Origin: Actinomycetospora sp. TBRC 11914
GTDB taxonomy: Bacteria > Actinomycetota > Actinomycetes > Mycobacteriales > Pseudonocardiaceae
Length of the DNA stretch: 62,194 bases
NCBI RefSeq assembly: GCF_012933465.1
Contig: NZ_JABBND010000028.1
Span: 1 to 62,194 of the forward strand
Direction: 5' to 3'
Shown piece by piece: positions 24,495 through 33,499 of this stretch. Below the pieces are notes generated by a model that saw nothing but the letters and a program-made list of their open reading frames with translations, was not told the origin of the DNA and did not search any database. Within the stretch, counting starts at the first letter, position 1. Every line of letters begins with the position of its first letter. Both the position numbers and the translations under genes were made by a program.

Positions 24495-25214
24495 TCACGG
24501 GAACGGCCAGCCGGTGATCGGCTTGGGCCGGGGCGGCGCGTAGGTCCGCACCTTCGAGGTGGTGAGGCCCAGCCGCACCAGGGACTCGGCCACCGTGACG
24601 GCGGCGGGGACCCCGTCGACCACGGGCACGCCCGCCCGCGCGCGGACCGCCTCGGCCAGCCCGGCCATGCCGCCGCACCCGAGCACGACCACCTCGGCGC
24701 CGTCGCGGGCGACCGCCTCGGCCGCCTGCCCCGCGATGGCCTCCACCGCGCGGACCGGCTCGCGCTCGAGCTCCAGCACCCCCAGCCCGGACGCCCGCAC
24801 CGCGGCGCAGTGCGCGGCGAGCCCCGCGAGCAGCAGCCGGTCCTCGATGAGCGGGACGGTGCGGTCGAGCGAGGTCACCACCGCGTAGCGCCGCCCCAGG
24901 TACATCGCCGTCGACGCGGCCGCGTCGGTGATGTCGACGACCGGGACGTCGAGCACCTCCTGCAGCGCCTCCCGCCCGTGCTCCCCGAACCCGGCCTGGA
25001 CCACGGCGTCGTAGGGGCCGTCGTGGCGCAGGACGGCGTCGAGCACCCCGAGGGCGGCCAGGTGGCTCTCGAGGTTCCCCTCGACCGACTCGGCCCCGAC
25101 CCGTGGGGTCAGCCCGACGACCTCGGTCCCGGGAGCGGCGACGGCGGCGGCCTGCTCGACGATCCCGGTGGTGACGGCGTCGGTGGTGTTGACGTTGACC
25201 AGGAGGATCCGCAC
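24495..25214 (-). CDS. Asp/Glu/hydantoin racemase-family protein
   Basis: A 239-residue protein with the two-lobed racemase fold. MRILLVNVNTTDAVTTGIVE and GNLESHLAALGVLDAV match hydantoin racemases. Of the two catalytic cysteines, only the C-terminal one is present (C180 in VVVLGCGGMAGLAEAV). The N-terminal position, normally in a CFGDPG-type motif, is glycine (G75 in VVQAGFGEHGRE). This single-Cys form is the arrangement of arylmalonate decarboxylase. The divergent NCS1 permease suggests a hydantoin, allantoin or similar substrate. True racemase activity is doubtful. Confidence 0.8.
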   Translation of the reverse strand: MRILLVNVNTTDAVTTGIVEQAAAVAAPGTEVVGLTPRVGAESVEGNLESHLAALGVLDAVLRHDGPYDAVVQAGFGEHGREALQEVLDVPVVDITDAAASTAMYLGRRYAVVTSLDRTVPLIEDRLLLAGLAAHCAAVRASGLGVLELEREPVRAVEAIAGQAAEAVARDGAEVVVLGCGGMAGLAEAVRARAGVPVVDGVPAAVTVAESLVRLGLTTSKVRTYAPPRPKPITGWPFP

Positions 25215-25349
25215 GAGCCCCAGCCTCGCCGTTGCGCGCGCGTTCCGCGTGTGAGGATCCCGTTAACAGACCCTTCGGGATCTGGCGCGTGTGGGTGACG
25301 GCGCCGGACCGTCTGCTCCGGGATGGCCACCGGCACGGAGGGCGCGCAC

Positions 25350-26867
25350 ATGACCGATCAGCTGACCCCGTCGGGCGAGGGCGCGGCACCGCGCGGGAAG
25401 GGCCTCACGGCCGGGCACGACGACCTCGTCGAGGCCGCCGGGCACCCCATCGGCGCCGGCGCCGTGAAGCCGGGCTACGACCCGCGGCTGACCAACGAGG
25501 ACCTCGCGCCGCTCCGGGAACAGACCTGGTCGTCGTACAACTTCTTCGCGTTCTGGATGTCCGACGTCCACTCGGTGGGCGGCTACCTGACGGCCGGGTC
25601 GCTGTTCGCGCTCGGGCTCGTCGCGTGGCAGGTGCTGGTGGCGCTGCTGATCGGCATCGGGATCGTCTACCTGCTCTGCAACCTCGTGGCGCGGCCGTCG
25701 CAGGCCACCGGCACGCCGTACCCGGTCGTGTGCCGCTCGGCGTTCGGGGTGCTCGGCGCCAACGTCCCCGCGATCATCCGCGGGCTCATCGCCGTCGCCT
25801 GGTACGGCATCCAGACCTACCTGGCGTCGGCCTCGCTCGTCGTCGTCGCCCTCAAGCTCTGGCCCGGGCTCGCCCCCTACGCCGACGCGGACACCCACGG
25901 GTTCACCGGGCTCTCGGCCGTCGGCTGGGTGGCGTTCGCGCTGATGTGGGTGCTGCAGGCCCTCGTCTTCTGGAAGGGCATGGAGGCCATCCGGCGCTTC
26001 GTCGACTTCTGCGGCCCGGCCGTCTACGTCGTCATGTTCCTGCTGGCCGGCTACCTGGTGTTCCAGGCCGGGTGGTCGAACATCGACCTCAACCTGTCCG
26101 ACCACGTGATCACCGGCTGGGCGGTGGTGCCGGTGATGCTGACCGCCATCGCGCTCGTCGTCTCCTACTTCTCCGGCCCGATGCTCAACTACGGCGACTT
26201 CTCCCGGTACGGCCGGAGCTTCGCCGCGGTCAAGCGGGGCAACTTCCTCGGCCTGCCGGTGAACTTCCTGGTGTTCGCGCTGCTCGTGGTGATCACGGCC
26301 GCGGCGACGAAGCCGGTGTTCGGCGAGCTGATCGACGACCCGGTGCAGACCGTGGCCCGGCTCGACTCGACGACCGCGGTGGTGCTCGGCGCGCTGACGT
26401 TCATGATCGCGACGATCGGCATCAACATCGTGGCGAACTTCGTGTCGCCGGCGTTCGACTTCTCCAACGTCAACCCGCGACGCATCAGCTGGCGGATGGG
26501 CGGCATGATCGCGGCGATCGGGTCGGTGCTGCTCACGCCGTGGAACCTGTACTCGAGCCCCGACGTCATCCACTACACGCTCGACACCCTCGGCGCCTTC
26601 ATCGGCCCGCTCTACGGGGTGCTCATCGCCGACTACTTCCTCGTGAAGCGCCAGCGGATCGACGTCGACGAGATGTACACCCTCTCGCCGACCGGCAAGT
26701 ACCACTTCCGCGGCGGCTACAACCCGATCGCGATCGCGGCGACGGCGGTCGGCGCGGTGCTCGCGATGCTGCTGGTGCTGCTCGGGTCGTCCGACGTCGC
26801 CGCGTTCTCGTGGTTCCTCGGGGCGGGCGTCGCGTTCCTGCTGCACTGGGGGCTGAGCCGGCGCTAG
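25350..26867 (+). CDS. NCS1-family nucleobase/hydantoin permease
   Basis: A 505-residue, twelve-helix permease. The PLREQTWSSYNFFAFWMSDV region and IRGLIAVAWYGIQTYLASAS, then MLNYGDFSRYGRSFAAVKRG and IGINIVANFVSPAFDFSNVN, are characteristic of NCS1 (PucI, Mhp1). Substrates of the family are allantoin, hydantoins, purines, cytosine or thiamine precursors. ATG 25350 is preceded by GGAGGG at 25337-25342; an ATG at 25323 lacks a site. It is divergent from the racemase-like gene, which supports hydantoin or allantoin uptake. The stop TAG lies in the end of the palindromic element E3. Confidence 0.93.
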   Translation: MTDQLTPSGEGAAPRGKGLTAGHDDLVEAAGHPIGAGAVKPGYDPRLTNEDLAPLREQTWSSYNFFAFWMSDVHSVGGYLTAGSLFALGLVAWQVLVALLIGIGIVYLLCNLVARPSQATGTPYPVVCRSAFGVLGANVPAIIRGLIAVAWYGIQTYLASASLVVVALKLWPGLAPYADADTHGFTGLSAVGWVAFALMWVLQALVFWKGMEAIRRFVDFCGPAVYVVMFLLAGYLVFQAGWSNIDLNLSDHVITGWAVVPVMLTAIALVVSYFSGPMLNYGDFSRYGRSFAAVKRGNFLGLPVNFLVFALLVVITAAATKPVFGELIDDPVQTVARLDSTTAVVLGALTFMIATIGINIVANFVSPAFDFSNVNPRRISWRMGGMIAAIGSVLLTPWNLYSSPDVIHYTLDTLGAFIGPLYGVLIADYFLVKRQRIDVDEMYTLSPTGKYHFRGGYNPIAIAATAVGAVLAMLLVLLGSSDVAAFSWFLGAGVAFLLHWGLSRR

Positions 26868-26939
26868 GTGCGCTCCGCGCCCGTGAGCAGAAAGTGTCGG
26901 TATACCGACACTTTCTGCTCACCTGCCCGAAGGGCACCT
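26866..26939. repeat. Composite palindromic element E3
   Basis: A left mini-hairpin (ggtgcg-ctc-cgcgcc, 26867-26881), a perfect 40-bp palindrome (26883-26922, centre ggtatacc) and a right mini-hairpin (tgccc-gaa-gggca, 26924-26936). The outer ends are aggtgc and gcacct. The tgtcggtata core is shared with E2 at 6274-6283. The stop codon of the permease (26865-26867) overlaps the left end. The downstream gene selO starts 70 bp after it on the same strand, so a terminator role fits the permease. Confidence 0.88.
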
Positions 26940-27008
26940 CGTCCCACCATGTGGAGAGTCGACTCGGATGGTGGGAAGCGCGCAAGCGTGCCGGGTACGG
27001 TCGGCGGC

Positions 27009-28418
27009 GTGAGTACGGCAGTCGGAATCCCCGCGCTCGAGGACACCTACGCCCGGGCCGTGCCCGGGCTCGTCGTGCCCTTCACCGCCGCCCAGGCCCC
27101 GGACCCGCAGGTAGTCGTGCTCGACGACGACCTCGCGCGCGACCTGGGCTTCGACCCCGAGGCGCTGCGCACCTCGGGCCTGCTGGTGGGGCGCGTGCCC
27201 GAGGGCGTCCGCACCGTCGCGCAGGCCTATTCCGGGCACCAGTTCGGGATGTACCAGCCGCGGCTCGGCGACGGCCGCGCGCTGCTGGTGGGCGAGGTCG
27301 TGGCGCCCGACGGCTCGCGCCACGACCTGCACCTCAAGGGCTCCGGGCGCACCCCGTTCGCCCGGGGCGGCGACGGCAAGGCGGCGCTGGGCCCGATGCT
27401 GCGCGAGTACCTGATGGGGACGGCGATGCACGCCCTGGGAATCCCGACCAGCCGGGGCCTCGCCGTCAGCACCACCGGGGAGCGGGTGCCGCGCGACACC
27501 GGGCCGCTGCCCGGCGCCGTGCTCGCGCGGGTCGCGTCGAGCCACCTGCGGGTCGGCACCTTCCAGTACGCGGCGGTCAACGGTGACCGCGACCAGCTCC
27601 GCGCCCTCGCCGACCACGCCATCGCCCGCCACCACCCCCACGCCCGCGACGCCGAGCAGCCCTACCTCGAGTTCTTCCGCGCGGTGGTCGAGGCGCAGGC
27701 CGCGCTCGTGGCGCAGTGGATGCTCGTCGGGTTCGTCCACGGCGTGATGAACACCGACAACACGACGATCTCCGGCGAGACGATCGACTACGGGCCCTGC
27801 GCGTTCATGGACCGGTTCGACCCGGACACGGTCTTCAGCTCGATCGACCACGCCGGGCGCTACGCCTACGGGCACCAGCCCCCGGTCGTCCGCTGGAACC
27901 TCGCCCGGCTGGCCGAGGCCCTGCTGCCGCTGATCGACGACGACACCGACGCCGCGATCGCGGCCGCCAGCGCCGTGCTGGAGGGCTTCGCCGCGCGCTA
28001 CGACGCCCACTACGGCGCCGGCATGGCCGCGAAGCTGGGCCTCCGCGAGCCCGACGAGTCCCTGGTCACCGACCTGCTCGCCCTCCTCCACGCCCAGCAG
28101 GTCGACTGGACGACCTTCTTCCGCGCCCTCCCGCGCGGGACGGCCCGGGACCTCTTCCTCGACCGCGACGCCTTCGACGCCTGGGCCGCCCGCCGGGAGG
28201 CCGCGCGCGACCCGGAGGCCGACCCCGACCGCGTCAACCCGGTGTACATCCCGCGCAACCACCTCGTCGACGAGGCCCTCACCGCGGCCGAGCGGGGTGA
28301 CCTCGCGCCCTTCGAACGGATCCTCGACGTCGTGCGCGCGCCCTTCACGGAGCGTCCCGGGCTGGAGCGCTACACCGAGCCGGGCACCGGGCCGTTCGTC
28401 ACCTACTGCGGGACGTGA
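27009..28418 (+). CDS. selO: SelO family protein adenylyltransferase
   Basis: A 469-residue pseudokinase-fold enzyme that transfers AMP from ATP to Ser/Thr/Tyr of target proteins during redox stress, as known for E. coli YdiU/SelO. Family motifs: YSGHQFG (74-80), the glycine-rich loop [16 protein letters not shown] (110-125), the catalytic/metal segment GVMNTDN (245-251) and DYGPCAFMD (260-268). The C-terminal TYCGT places a cysteine where eukaryotic SelO has selenocysteine. GTG 27009 is used because it gives the normal N-terminus. It overlaps the racemase-like gene by 4 nt, so the two are translationally coupled. Confidence 0.95.
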   Translation: MSTAVGIPALEDTYARAVPGLVVPFTAAQAPDPQVVVLDDDLARDLGFDPEALRTSGLLVGRVPEGVRTVAQAYSGHQFGMYQPRLGDGRALLVGEVVAPDGSRHDLHLKGSGRTPFARGGDGKAALGPMLREYLMGTAMHALGIPTSRGLAVSTTGERVPRDTGPLPGAVLARVASSHLRVGTFQYAAVNGDRDQLRALADHAIARHHPHARDAEQPYLEFFRAVVEAQAALVAQWMLVGFVHGVMNTDNTTISGETIDYGPCAFMDRFDPDTVFSSIDHAGRYAYGHQPPVVRWNLARLAEALLPLIDDDTDAAIAAASAVLEGFAARYDAHYGAGMAAKLGLREPDESLVTDLLALLHAQQVDWTTFFRALPRGTARDLFLDRDAFDAWAARREAARDPEADPDRVNPVYIPRNHLVDEALTAAERGDLAPFERILDVVRAPFTERPGLERYTEPGTGPFVTYCGT

Positions 28419-29497
28419 CGGTGGGCGCCACCGTCCGCGGTGTCCGCGCCCGGGCCGTCCTCGCCCCGCTCGACCCGCCGGTGCAGACCGCGAGCGGCGA
28501 GGTGCCGAACGCGCCGCTGGTCCTGGTCGACGTGACGACGTCCGACGACGTCGTCGGGCACGCCTACCTGTTCTGCTACACCCCGACGGTGCTCCCGGCC
28601 CTGACCAGCCTGGTCACCGAGCTCGGGGCCGCCGTCGTCGGGACCCCGGCCGCACCTCGGGCGGTCGAGGCGGACCTGCGCGCCCGGCTGCGGCTGCTGC
28701 GCCCGCAGGGCCTGGCGACCATGGCGATCGCCGGGATCGACATGGCCTGCTGGGACGCCCTGGCCCGGCGCGTGGCGCTGCCGCTGGTCCGGCTGCTCGG
28801 CGCCGAGCCGCGGCCCGTCCGCGCCTACGGCAGCCTGCGCTCGATGGCGCCCGACGACGTCCGGGCCGAGGCGACCGGGCTCGCCCGGCTCGGCTTCGGC
28901 GCCTACAAGGTCAAGGTCGGGGCGGCCGGGCTCGCGCGTGACCGCGAGGTGATCGCCGCGCTGCGCGAGGCGGTCGGGCCCGACGCCGAGATCGCCGTCG
29001 ACTACAACCAGACGCTCCCGGTGCCCGAGGCGATCCGGCGCGTCCACTCCCTGGCCGACGAGCACCTGCTGTGGGTCGAGGAGCCGACGCGCGCCGACGA
29101 CGCCGCCGGCCACGCCCGGATCCGCGCCGCCGTGTCCACCCCGATCCAGCTCGGCGAGAGCTGGTGGGGCGCCGACGAGATGGCGGCGGGCCTGCGGGCC
29201 GACGCGGGTGACCACGCGATGCTCGACGTGGCCCGGATCGGCGGGATCACCGGCTGGCTGCGCGCGGCGCCGCTGGCCCACGCCGCCGGACGGCCGGTCT
29301 CGAGCCACTTCTGGCCCGAGGTCAGCGCCGCGCTGCTCGCGGTGACGCCGGGCGCGTTCCTCCTCGAGTACCTCGACGTCGCCGCCGGGGTGCTGCGCCG
29401 CCCGGCCCGCGTCGTCGACGGAGCGGTGGTCCTGCCCGACGAGCCGGGCAGCGGCGTGGACTGGGACGAGGACGCCGTCGACCGTCACCGGGCCTGA
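28415..29497 (+). CDS. Mandelate racemase-like enolase-superfamily enzyme
   Basis: A 360-residue (beta/alpha)8 enzyme. From memory of the Pseudomonas putida mandelate racemase, the active-site residues line up one for one with an offset of one: K165/K167 (YKVKVG), D196 and N198 (VDYNQ), E222 (VEEPT), E248 (LGESW), D271, H298 (SSHFW) and E318 (LLEYLD). The N-terminal [20 protein letters not shown] is also very close. It would interconvert 2-hydroxy-acid enantiomers. No mandelate dehydrogenase or benzoylformate decarboxylase is adjacent. The GTG start overlaps the selO stop (GTGA at 28415-28418). Confidence 0.88.
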   Translation: MTVGATVRGVRARAVLAPLDPPVQTASGEVPNAPLVLVDVTTSDDVVGHAYLFCYTPTVLPALTSLVTELGAAVVGTPAAPRAVEADLRARLRLLRPQGLATMAIAGIDMACWDALARRVALPLVRLLGAEPRPVRAYGSLRSMAPDDVRAEATGLARLGFGAYKVKVGAAGLARDREVIAALREAVGPDAEIAVDYNQTLPVPEAIRRVHSLADEHLLWVEEPTRADDAAGHARIRAAVSTPIQLGESWWGADEMAAGLRADAGDHAMLDVARIGGITGWLRAAPLAHAAGRPVSSHFWPEVSAALLAVTPGAFLLEYLDVAAGVLRRPARVVDGAVVLPDEPGSGVDWDEDAVDRHRA

Positions 29498-30648
29498 CCC
29501 GGCACCAGCGCCACCCCCACCCCGAGGACGAGGGTGGCACCGCCGGCCACCGCGAGCAGCAGCGGCAGTCCGAGGACCGGGATCAGGCTCCCGACGACGA
29601 CCGGGGAGACGATCGCCCCGACCGCACCCACCACCATGGCGACCGAGAGCGCCCGTCCCGGGTCGGCCGGGGCCACCTCCGCGGTCCACACCGCCAGCAC
29701 CGCCGCGCCGACCAGGTAGACGACGGCGAACACGGCCGCACCCAGCAGGACGAGCACGACCGACCGCGCGCCCACGGCGAACAGCCCGAGCGAGACCCCG
29801 AGGACCACCAGGCAGCCGGCCGCGACCCGGCCGGCGCCCAGCCGCGCGGCCAGCAGCCCCGTGGCGAGCCCGGTGAGGCCGACCACCCCGATGATCACGA
29901 AGAGCACCGGGCGGGCGTCAGCGGCCAGGCCGGCGGCGCGGGCGACGTCGGCGGCGTAGGTGAAGCCGAGCGCGACCGCCGCCTGGTAGACGACCGCGAA
30001 CCCCGCCGGGAGGGCGAGCCCCGCCCACGGCAGCGGCCGGCGGTGACGCTCGGCGGGGCGCTCGACCCGGGGCACCCAGGCGAGGTTCAGCACCGCCGCG
30101 GCCACCGACGCCAGGGCCACGGTCGCCCACACCGCGCGCCACCCGTCGCCCGCGAGGATCGCCACCACCCCGGTGAGCACGAGGCCGCCGGAGGTCCCGG
30201 TGCTGATCGCCGACACCAGGCCCGGGCGGACGGCCGGGCGCGCCAGCGCCGCGGCCAGGTCGGAGTAGGGCGCCCAGACCCAGCCCGCCGCGCTGCCGGC
30301 GAGCACCGCGCCCACGGCCAGCAGTCCCGGGGAGCCGGCGACGGTCACCAGCAGCGCGCCGAGCGCCCCGCAGACGCCGCCGAGCGTGGTCGGGGCCCGC
30401 GGACCACGGCGGGCGGCGAGCAGCGGGGCCCCGACGATGCCCACCAGGAACCCGGCGAACGTGCCGCCCGCGATGGCCCCCAGCACGGGGTCGGGGAGTC
30501 CGGTGGCCGAGAGCGAGGGATCGTGGCGCAGAGCGGGGAGGGTGAGCCCGAAGGTGAACCGGGCCATCCCGAACGCCACGCCGACCACCGCGGCGCCGGC
30601 GGCCGCCAGGCGCCTCTCTGCGGGCTGCACCGCCTGATCATCCGTCAC
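29485..30648 (-). CDS. MFS transporter (YbfB/YjiJ-like)
   Basis: A 387-residue protein with about twelve membrane helices. VVGVAFGMARFTFGLTLPAL is the N-terminal signature of the YbfB/YjiJ group, and GGTFAGFLVGIVGAPLLAAR carries the loop 2-3 region. Substrate unknown. The start is GTG 30648. Its 3' end overlaps the mandelate-racemase-like gene by 13 bp on the opposite strand. Confidence 0.85.
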   Translation of the reverse strand: MTDDQAVQPAERRLAAAGAAVVGVAFGMARFTFGLTLPALRHDPSLSATGLPDPVLGAIAGGTFAGFLVGIVGAPLLAARRGPRAPTTLGGVCGALGALLVTVAGSPGLLAVGAVLAGSAAGWVWAPYSDLAAALARPAVRPGLVSAISTGTSGGLVLTGVVAILAGDGWRAVWATVALASVAAAVLNLAWVPRVERPAERHRRPLPWAGLALPAGFAVVYQAAVALGFTYAADVARAAGLAADARPVLFVIIGVVGLTGLATGLLAARLGAGRVAAGCLVVLGVSLGLFAVGARSVVLVLLGAAVFAVVYLVGAAVLAVWTAEVAPADPGRALSVAMVVGAVGAIVSPVVVGSLIPVLGLPLLLAVAGGATLVLGVGVALVPGQAR

Positions 30649-30719
30649 CGCCCGCGGAGGCGCGACGACCTCGTGTGGGGCGCACCGTCACCGGTCGGGC
30701 GACGCGGGCCACCCGCCCG

Positions 30720-31022
30720 TCAGCGGAGCCCCTTCCGGTCGTGGTCGCGCAGCACCGCGCCGATCTCCCGGACGGGCCACCAGTCGGCGACGACGACCAC
30801 CGCGACGGCGAGCGCGGCGATGAGGAAGGCCTGCCACGGGAGGTCGAGCCAGAGCAGCCCGACGAACAGCACGAGGGCGCTGACGGTGACCAGCACGCCG
30901 CGCCGCCGCCGCCGCTCGTGCCGCCACCCGTCGCGCAGCCGGCGCGCCAGACCCGGGTCGTGCTCGGCCAGGGAACGTTCCGTCTCGTCGAGCACCGACC
31001 GTTCCTCGTCGTCGAGAGGCAT
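30720..31022 (-). CDS. DUF3040 membrane protein
   Basis: A 100-residue protein. MPLDDEERSVLDETERSLAE and HDPGLARRLRDGWRH are the DUF3040 signature, followed by two hydrophobic segments (GVLVTVSALVLFVGLLWLDL and AFLIAALAVAVVVVADWW). The family is confined to actinobacteria and of unknown function. ATG 31022 has a good AAGGAG site; the longer in-frame start at 31094 gives a non-family extension. It lies 71 bp upstream of the MFS gene on the same strand. Confidence 0.88.
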   Translation of the reverse strand: MPLDDEERSVLDETERSLAEHDPGLARRLRDGWRHERRRRRGVLVTVSALVLFVGLLWLDLPWQAFLIAALAVAVVVVADWWPVREIGAVLRDHDRKGLR

Positions 31023-31225
31023 CGTCGGCTCCTTCCTCGGCTCCCTCCCCGGCCCGCGGCCATCGTCCGCCCGCGTGCGGCGGTCGCGGGTCACCCGCGG
31101 GGGGTGAGGTCGGGGAAGGTCGTCCGTCGCGGGTGATGCCCGGGGCGGGCCCGCCGACCCACGCTCGGTGGCACAGCACCGCGACCGGACCCCGGTCGGC
31201 GGCGCCCGAGGAGCCTGGAGGACGT

Positions 31226-31720
31226 ATGCCCACCCTGACCGCCTGGAAGTTCCCCACCGTCACCGGCGCCGAGGACGCGCTGGCGACCCTCGAGCGCCTC
31301 CAGAAGGAGGAGCTCATCAAGGTCGACGACGGTGCCGTGGTCACCTGGCCGGAGGGGCGCTCGAAGCCGAAGACGCGGCAGATGCACAACCTCACCGGCG
31401 TCGGGGCCCTCGGCGGCAGCTTCTGGGGTCTGCTGTTCGGGCTGATCTTCTTCGTACCGCTGCTGGGCGTGCTCGTCGGCGCGGCGGCCGGCGCGCTCTC
31501 GGCGTCGTTGCGCGACGTCGGGATCGACGACGACTTCATCGCCGAGGTGCGGGCCAAGGTCACCCCGGGCACCTCCGCGCTGTTCGCGCTCACCCACGAC
31601 GCGGTCTTCGACAAGGTCGCCGCCGCGTTCGAGGGGAGCCAGGCCGAGCTGCTGCGGACCAACCTCAGCGGCGAGCAGGAGGCGCGGCTCCGCGAGGTCT
31701 TCGCCGACACCGAGGCCTGA
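31226..31720 (+). CDS. DUF1269 membrane protein
   Basis: A 164-residue protein with the DUF1269 pattern: TLERLQKEELIKVDDGAVVT, then GGSFWGLLFGLIFFVPLLGV (membrane hairpin), VGIDDDFIAEVRAKVTPGTS and SALFALTHDAVFDKV. The family shows glycine-zipper-like membrane insertion; function unknown. GGAGGA at 31217-31222 precedes ATG 31226. It is followed after 5 bp by the ClC gene, so the two are an operon. Confidence 0.9.
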   Translation: MPTLTAWKFPTVTGAEDALATLERLQKEELIKVDDGAVVTWPEGRSKPKTRQMHNLTGVGALGGSFWGLLFGLIFFVPLLGVLVGAAAGALSASLRDVGIDDDFIAEVRAKVTPGTSALFALTHDAVFDKVAAAFEGSQAELLRTNLSGEQEARLREVFADTEA

Positions 31721-31725
31721 GCGCG

Positions 31726-33207
31726 GTGGGGGATCCCGGCCGCGGGCTGCGGGGCGGGTCGGGCCCGGGGGCGGCCGGGACCGCCGACGGGACGGGAGTC
31801 GCGGGGAGCGCCCCGCGGGCCGCGGATCCCGCTCCGCGGCCCGCGGGGCACGCGGCGCCCGCCGGGCCCCCGTCGGACGCCGACGTCGCCGCGGTGCTGC
31901 GCTCCCCGGCCTACCTGCGCCTGCTCGCGCTCGCCGCGCTGCTCGGCGTGCCGATCTCGGCCGCGTCCTACGGCTTCCTGGTCGCGGTCACCGCCCTGCA
32001 GCGGGTGCTCTTCGCCGACCTGCCCGTCGCCCTGGGGCTGGGCCCCGACCCGCTGTGGTGGCCGTTCCCGCTGCTCGCCGTGGGCGGCCTCGTCGTCGGC
32101 GCGGCCATCCGCTACCTGCCCGGACACGGGGGTGCCTCCCCGGCGGACGGCTTCGGCCACCACCCGGCCCCGACCGCCCGGGAGCTGCCCGGGGTGGTGC
32201 TGGCCGCCGCCGGGACCCTCGTCTTCGGCGCCGTGCTCGGGCCGGAGGCACCGCTGATCGCGATCGGCGGCGGCCTCGCGCTGCTCGCGGTCCGGGCCGC
32301 CCGGCAGTCACCCCCGCAGCGCTCCCTGGCCGTGGTGGCGAGCGCCGGGAGCTTCGCCGCCATCAGCACCCTGCTGGGTTCCCCGCTGCTCGGGGCGTTC
32401 CTGCTCATGGAGTCCGCGGGGCTCGGCGGCGCGATGCTGAGCCTCGTGCTGGTCCCGGGCCTGCTCGCCGCGGGCATCGGGTCGCTGGTCTTCCTGGGCC
32501 TGGGCGTCCTGACCGGCCTGGGCACCTTCTCGCTCGCCCTGCCCGGGCTCCCGCCGTTCGTGCATCCCGACCTGGCCCAGTTCGGCTGGGCCGTCGGGAT
32601 CGGCCTGGCCGCGGCGCTCCTCGGCAGCGGCATCGGCGTCCTTGCCCGCCGGCTGCGCGCCGTGGTGGCACGCTCCGCGCTGCTCCTCACGGTCGTCGCC
32701 GGGCTCGTCGTGGCCGGGCTGGCCGTCCTGTACACGACGGTCACCGCACACCCGGTGGCCGACGTCCTGTTCTCCGGCCAGGACGCGCTCCCGCGGCTGT
32801 TGACCGACGCGCCCTCGTACGGGGTCGGTGCGCTCGTCGTCCTGCTCGCGTGCAAGGCCCTGGGCTACTCGGTGTCGATGTCCGCCTTCCGCGGCGGTCC
32901 GGTGTTCCCGTCGCTGTTCCTGGGAGCGGCCGGCGGGCTCGCGCTCTCGGGGCTCCCGGGCCTGTCCCTGGTCCCGGCGGTGGCGATGGGCATCGGGGCG
33001 ATGTGCGCGGTGATGCTGCGCCTCCCGCTGACCGCGGTGCTGCTCGCGGTCCTGCTCCTGGGCGCCGACGGCCTCGCCGTGACCCCGCTCGTCATCGTGG
33101 CCGTCGTCGTCGCGCACGTCGGCGCCGCCTGGCTGCGCCCGGCACCGGCACCGGCACCGACACCGGCACCGGCTCCGGCGGCGGGCGCCGAGGCGCGGGA
33201 GGGCTGA
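31726..33207 (+). CDS. ClC-family chloride channel or antiporter
   Basis: A 493-residue protein with about ten membrane segments. VLGPEAPLIAIGGGLALLAV corresponds to the conserved GKEGP anion-binding loop, here GPEAP, and SAFRGGPVFPSLFLGAAGGL to the second selectivity motif. The N-terminal 50 residues and the C-terminal tail (repeated APAPAPTPAPAPA) are disordered and of low complexity. No CBS domains are present. The family conducts Cl- or exchanges Cl-/H+. GTG 31726 lies 5 bp after the DUF1269 stop. The following 292 bp to 33500 hold no recognisable gene. Confidence 0.88.
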   Translation: MGDPGRGLRGGSGPGAAGTADGTGVAGSAPRAADPAPRPAGHAAPAGPPSDADVAAVLRSPAYLRLLALAALLGVPISAASYGFLVAVTALQRVLFADLPVALGLGPDPLWWPFPLLAVGGLVVGAAIRYLPGHGGASPADGFGHHPAPTARELPGVVLAAAGTLVFGAVLGPEAPLIAIGGGLALLAVRAARQSPPQRSLAVVASAGSFAAISTLLGSPLLGAFLLMESAGLGGAMLSLVLVPGLLAAGIGSLVFLGLGVLTGLGTFSLALPGLPPFVHPDLAQFGWAVGIGLAAALLGSGIGVLARRLRAVVARSALLLTVVAGLVVAGLAVLYTTVTAHPVADVLFSGQDALPRLLTDAPSYGVGALVVLLACKALGYSVSMSAFRGGPVFPSLFLGAAGGLALSGLPGLSLVPAVAMGIGAMCAVMLRLPLTAVLLAVLLLGADGLAVTPLVIVAVVVAHVGAAWLRPAPAPAPTPAPAPAAGAEAREG

Positions 33208-33499
33208 CGCCGCCCCGACGCCTCAGTTCGGCGCGGCCCGCAGCGAGACACCTGGACGCCGAGGGAGTGCAGGCACGCCAGGAGGGCGCGGAGCGTCATC
33301 CGCCGCGGGTGACCCGATGGGCCCGTGCGGCGCGGGACCTTGGTCACTACTGCGCGTCGCCGGGCAGGCCAGCATGCCGGGGCATGTGGGGTAACTTCGG
33401 CCGCCGCTCCTCCTCGACGGTCACCGTGTGCTGGCTCCGCCGGTCGATCCGACGGCAGACTGGACCCCCGGAATTGACTCCACAGTTCCCGAGGTGATC

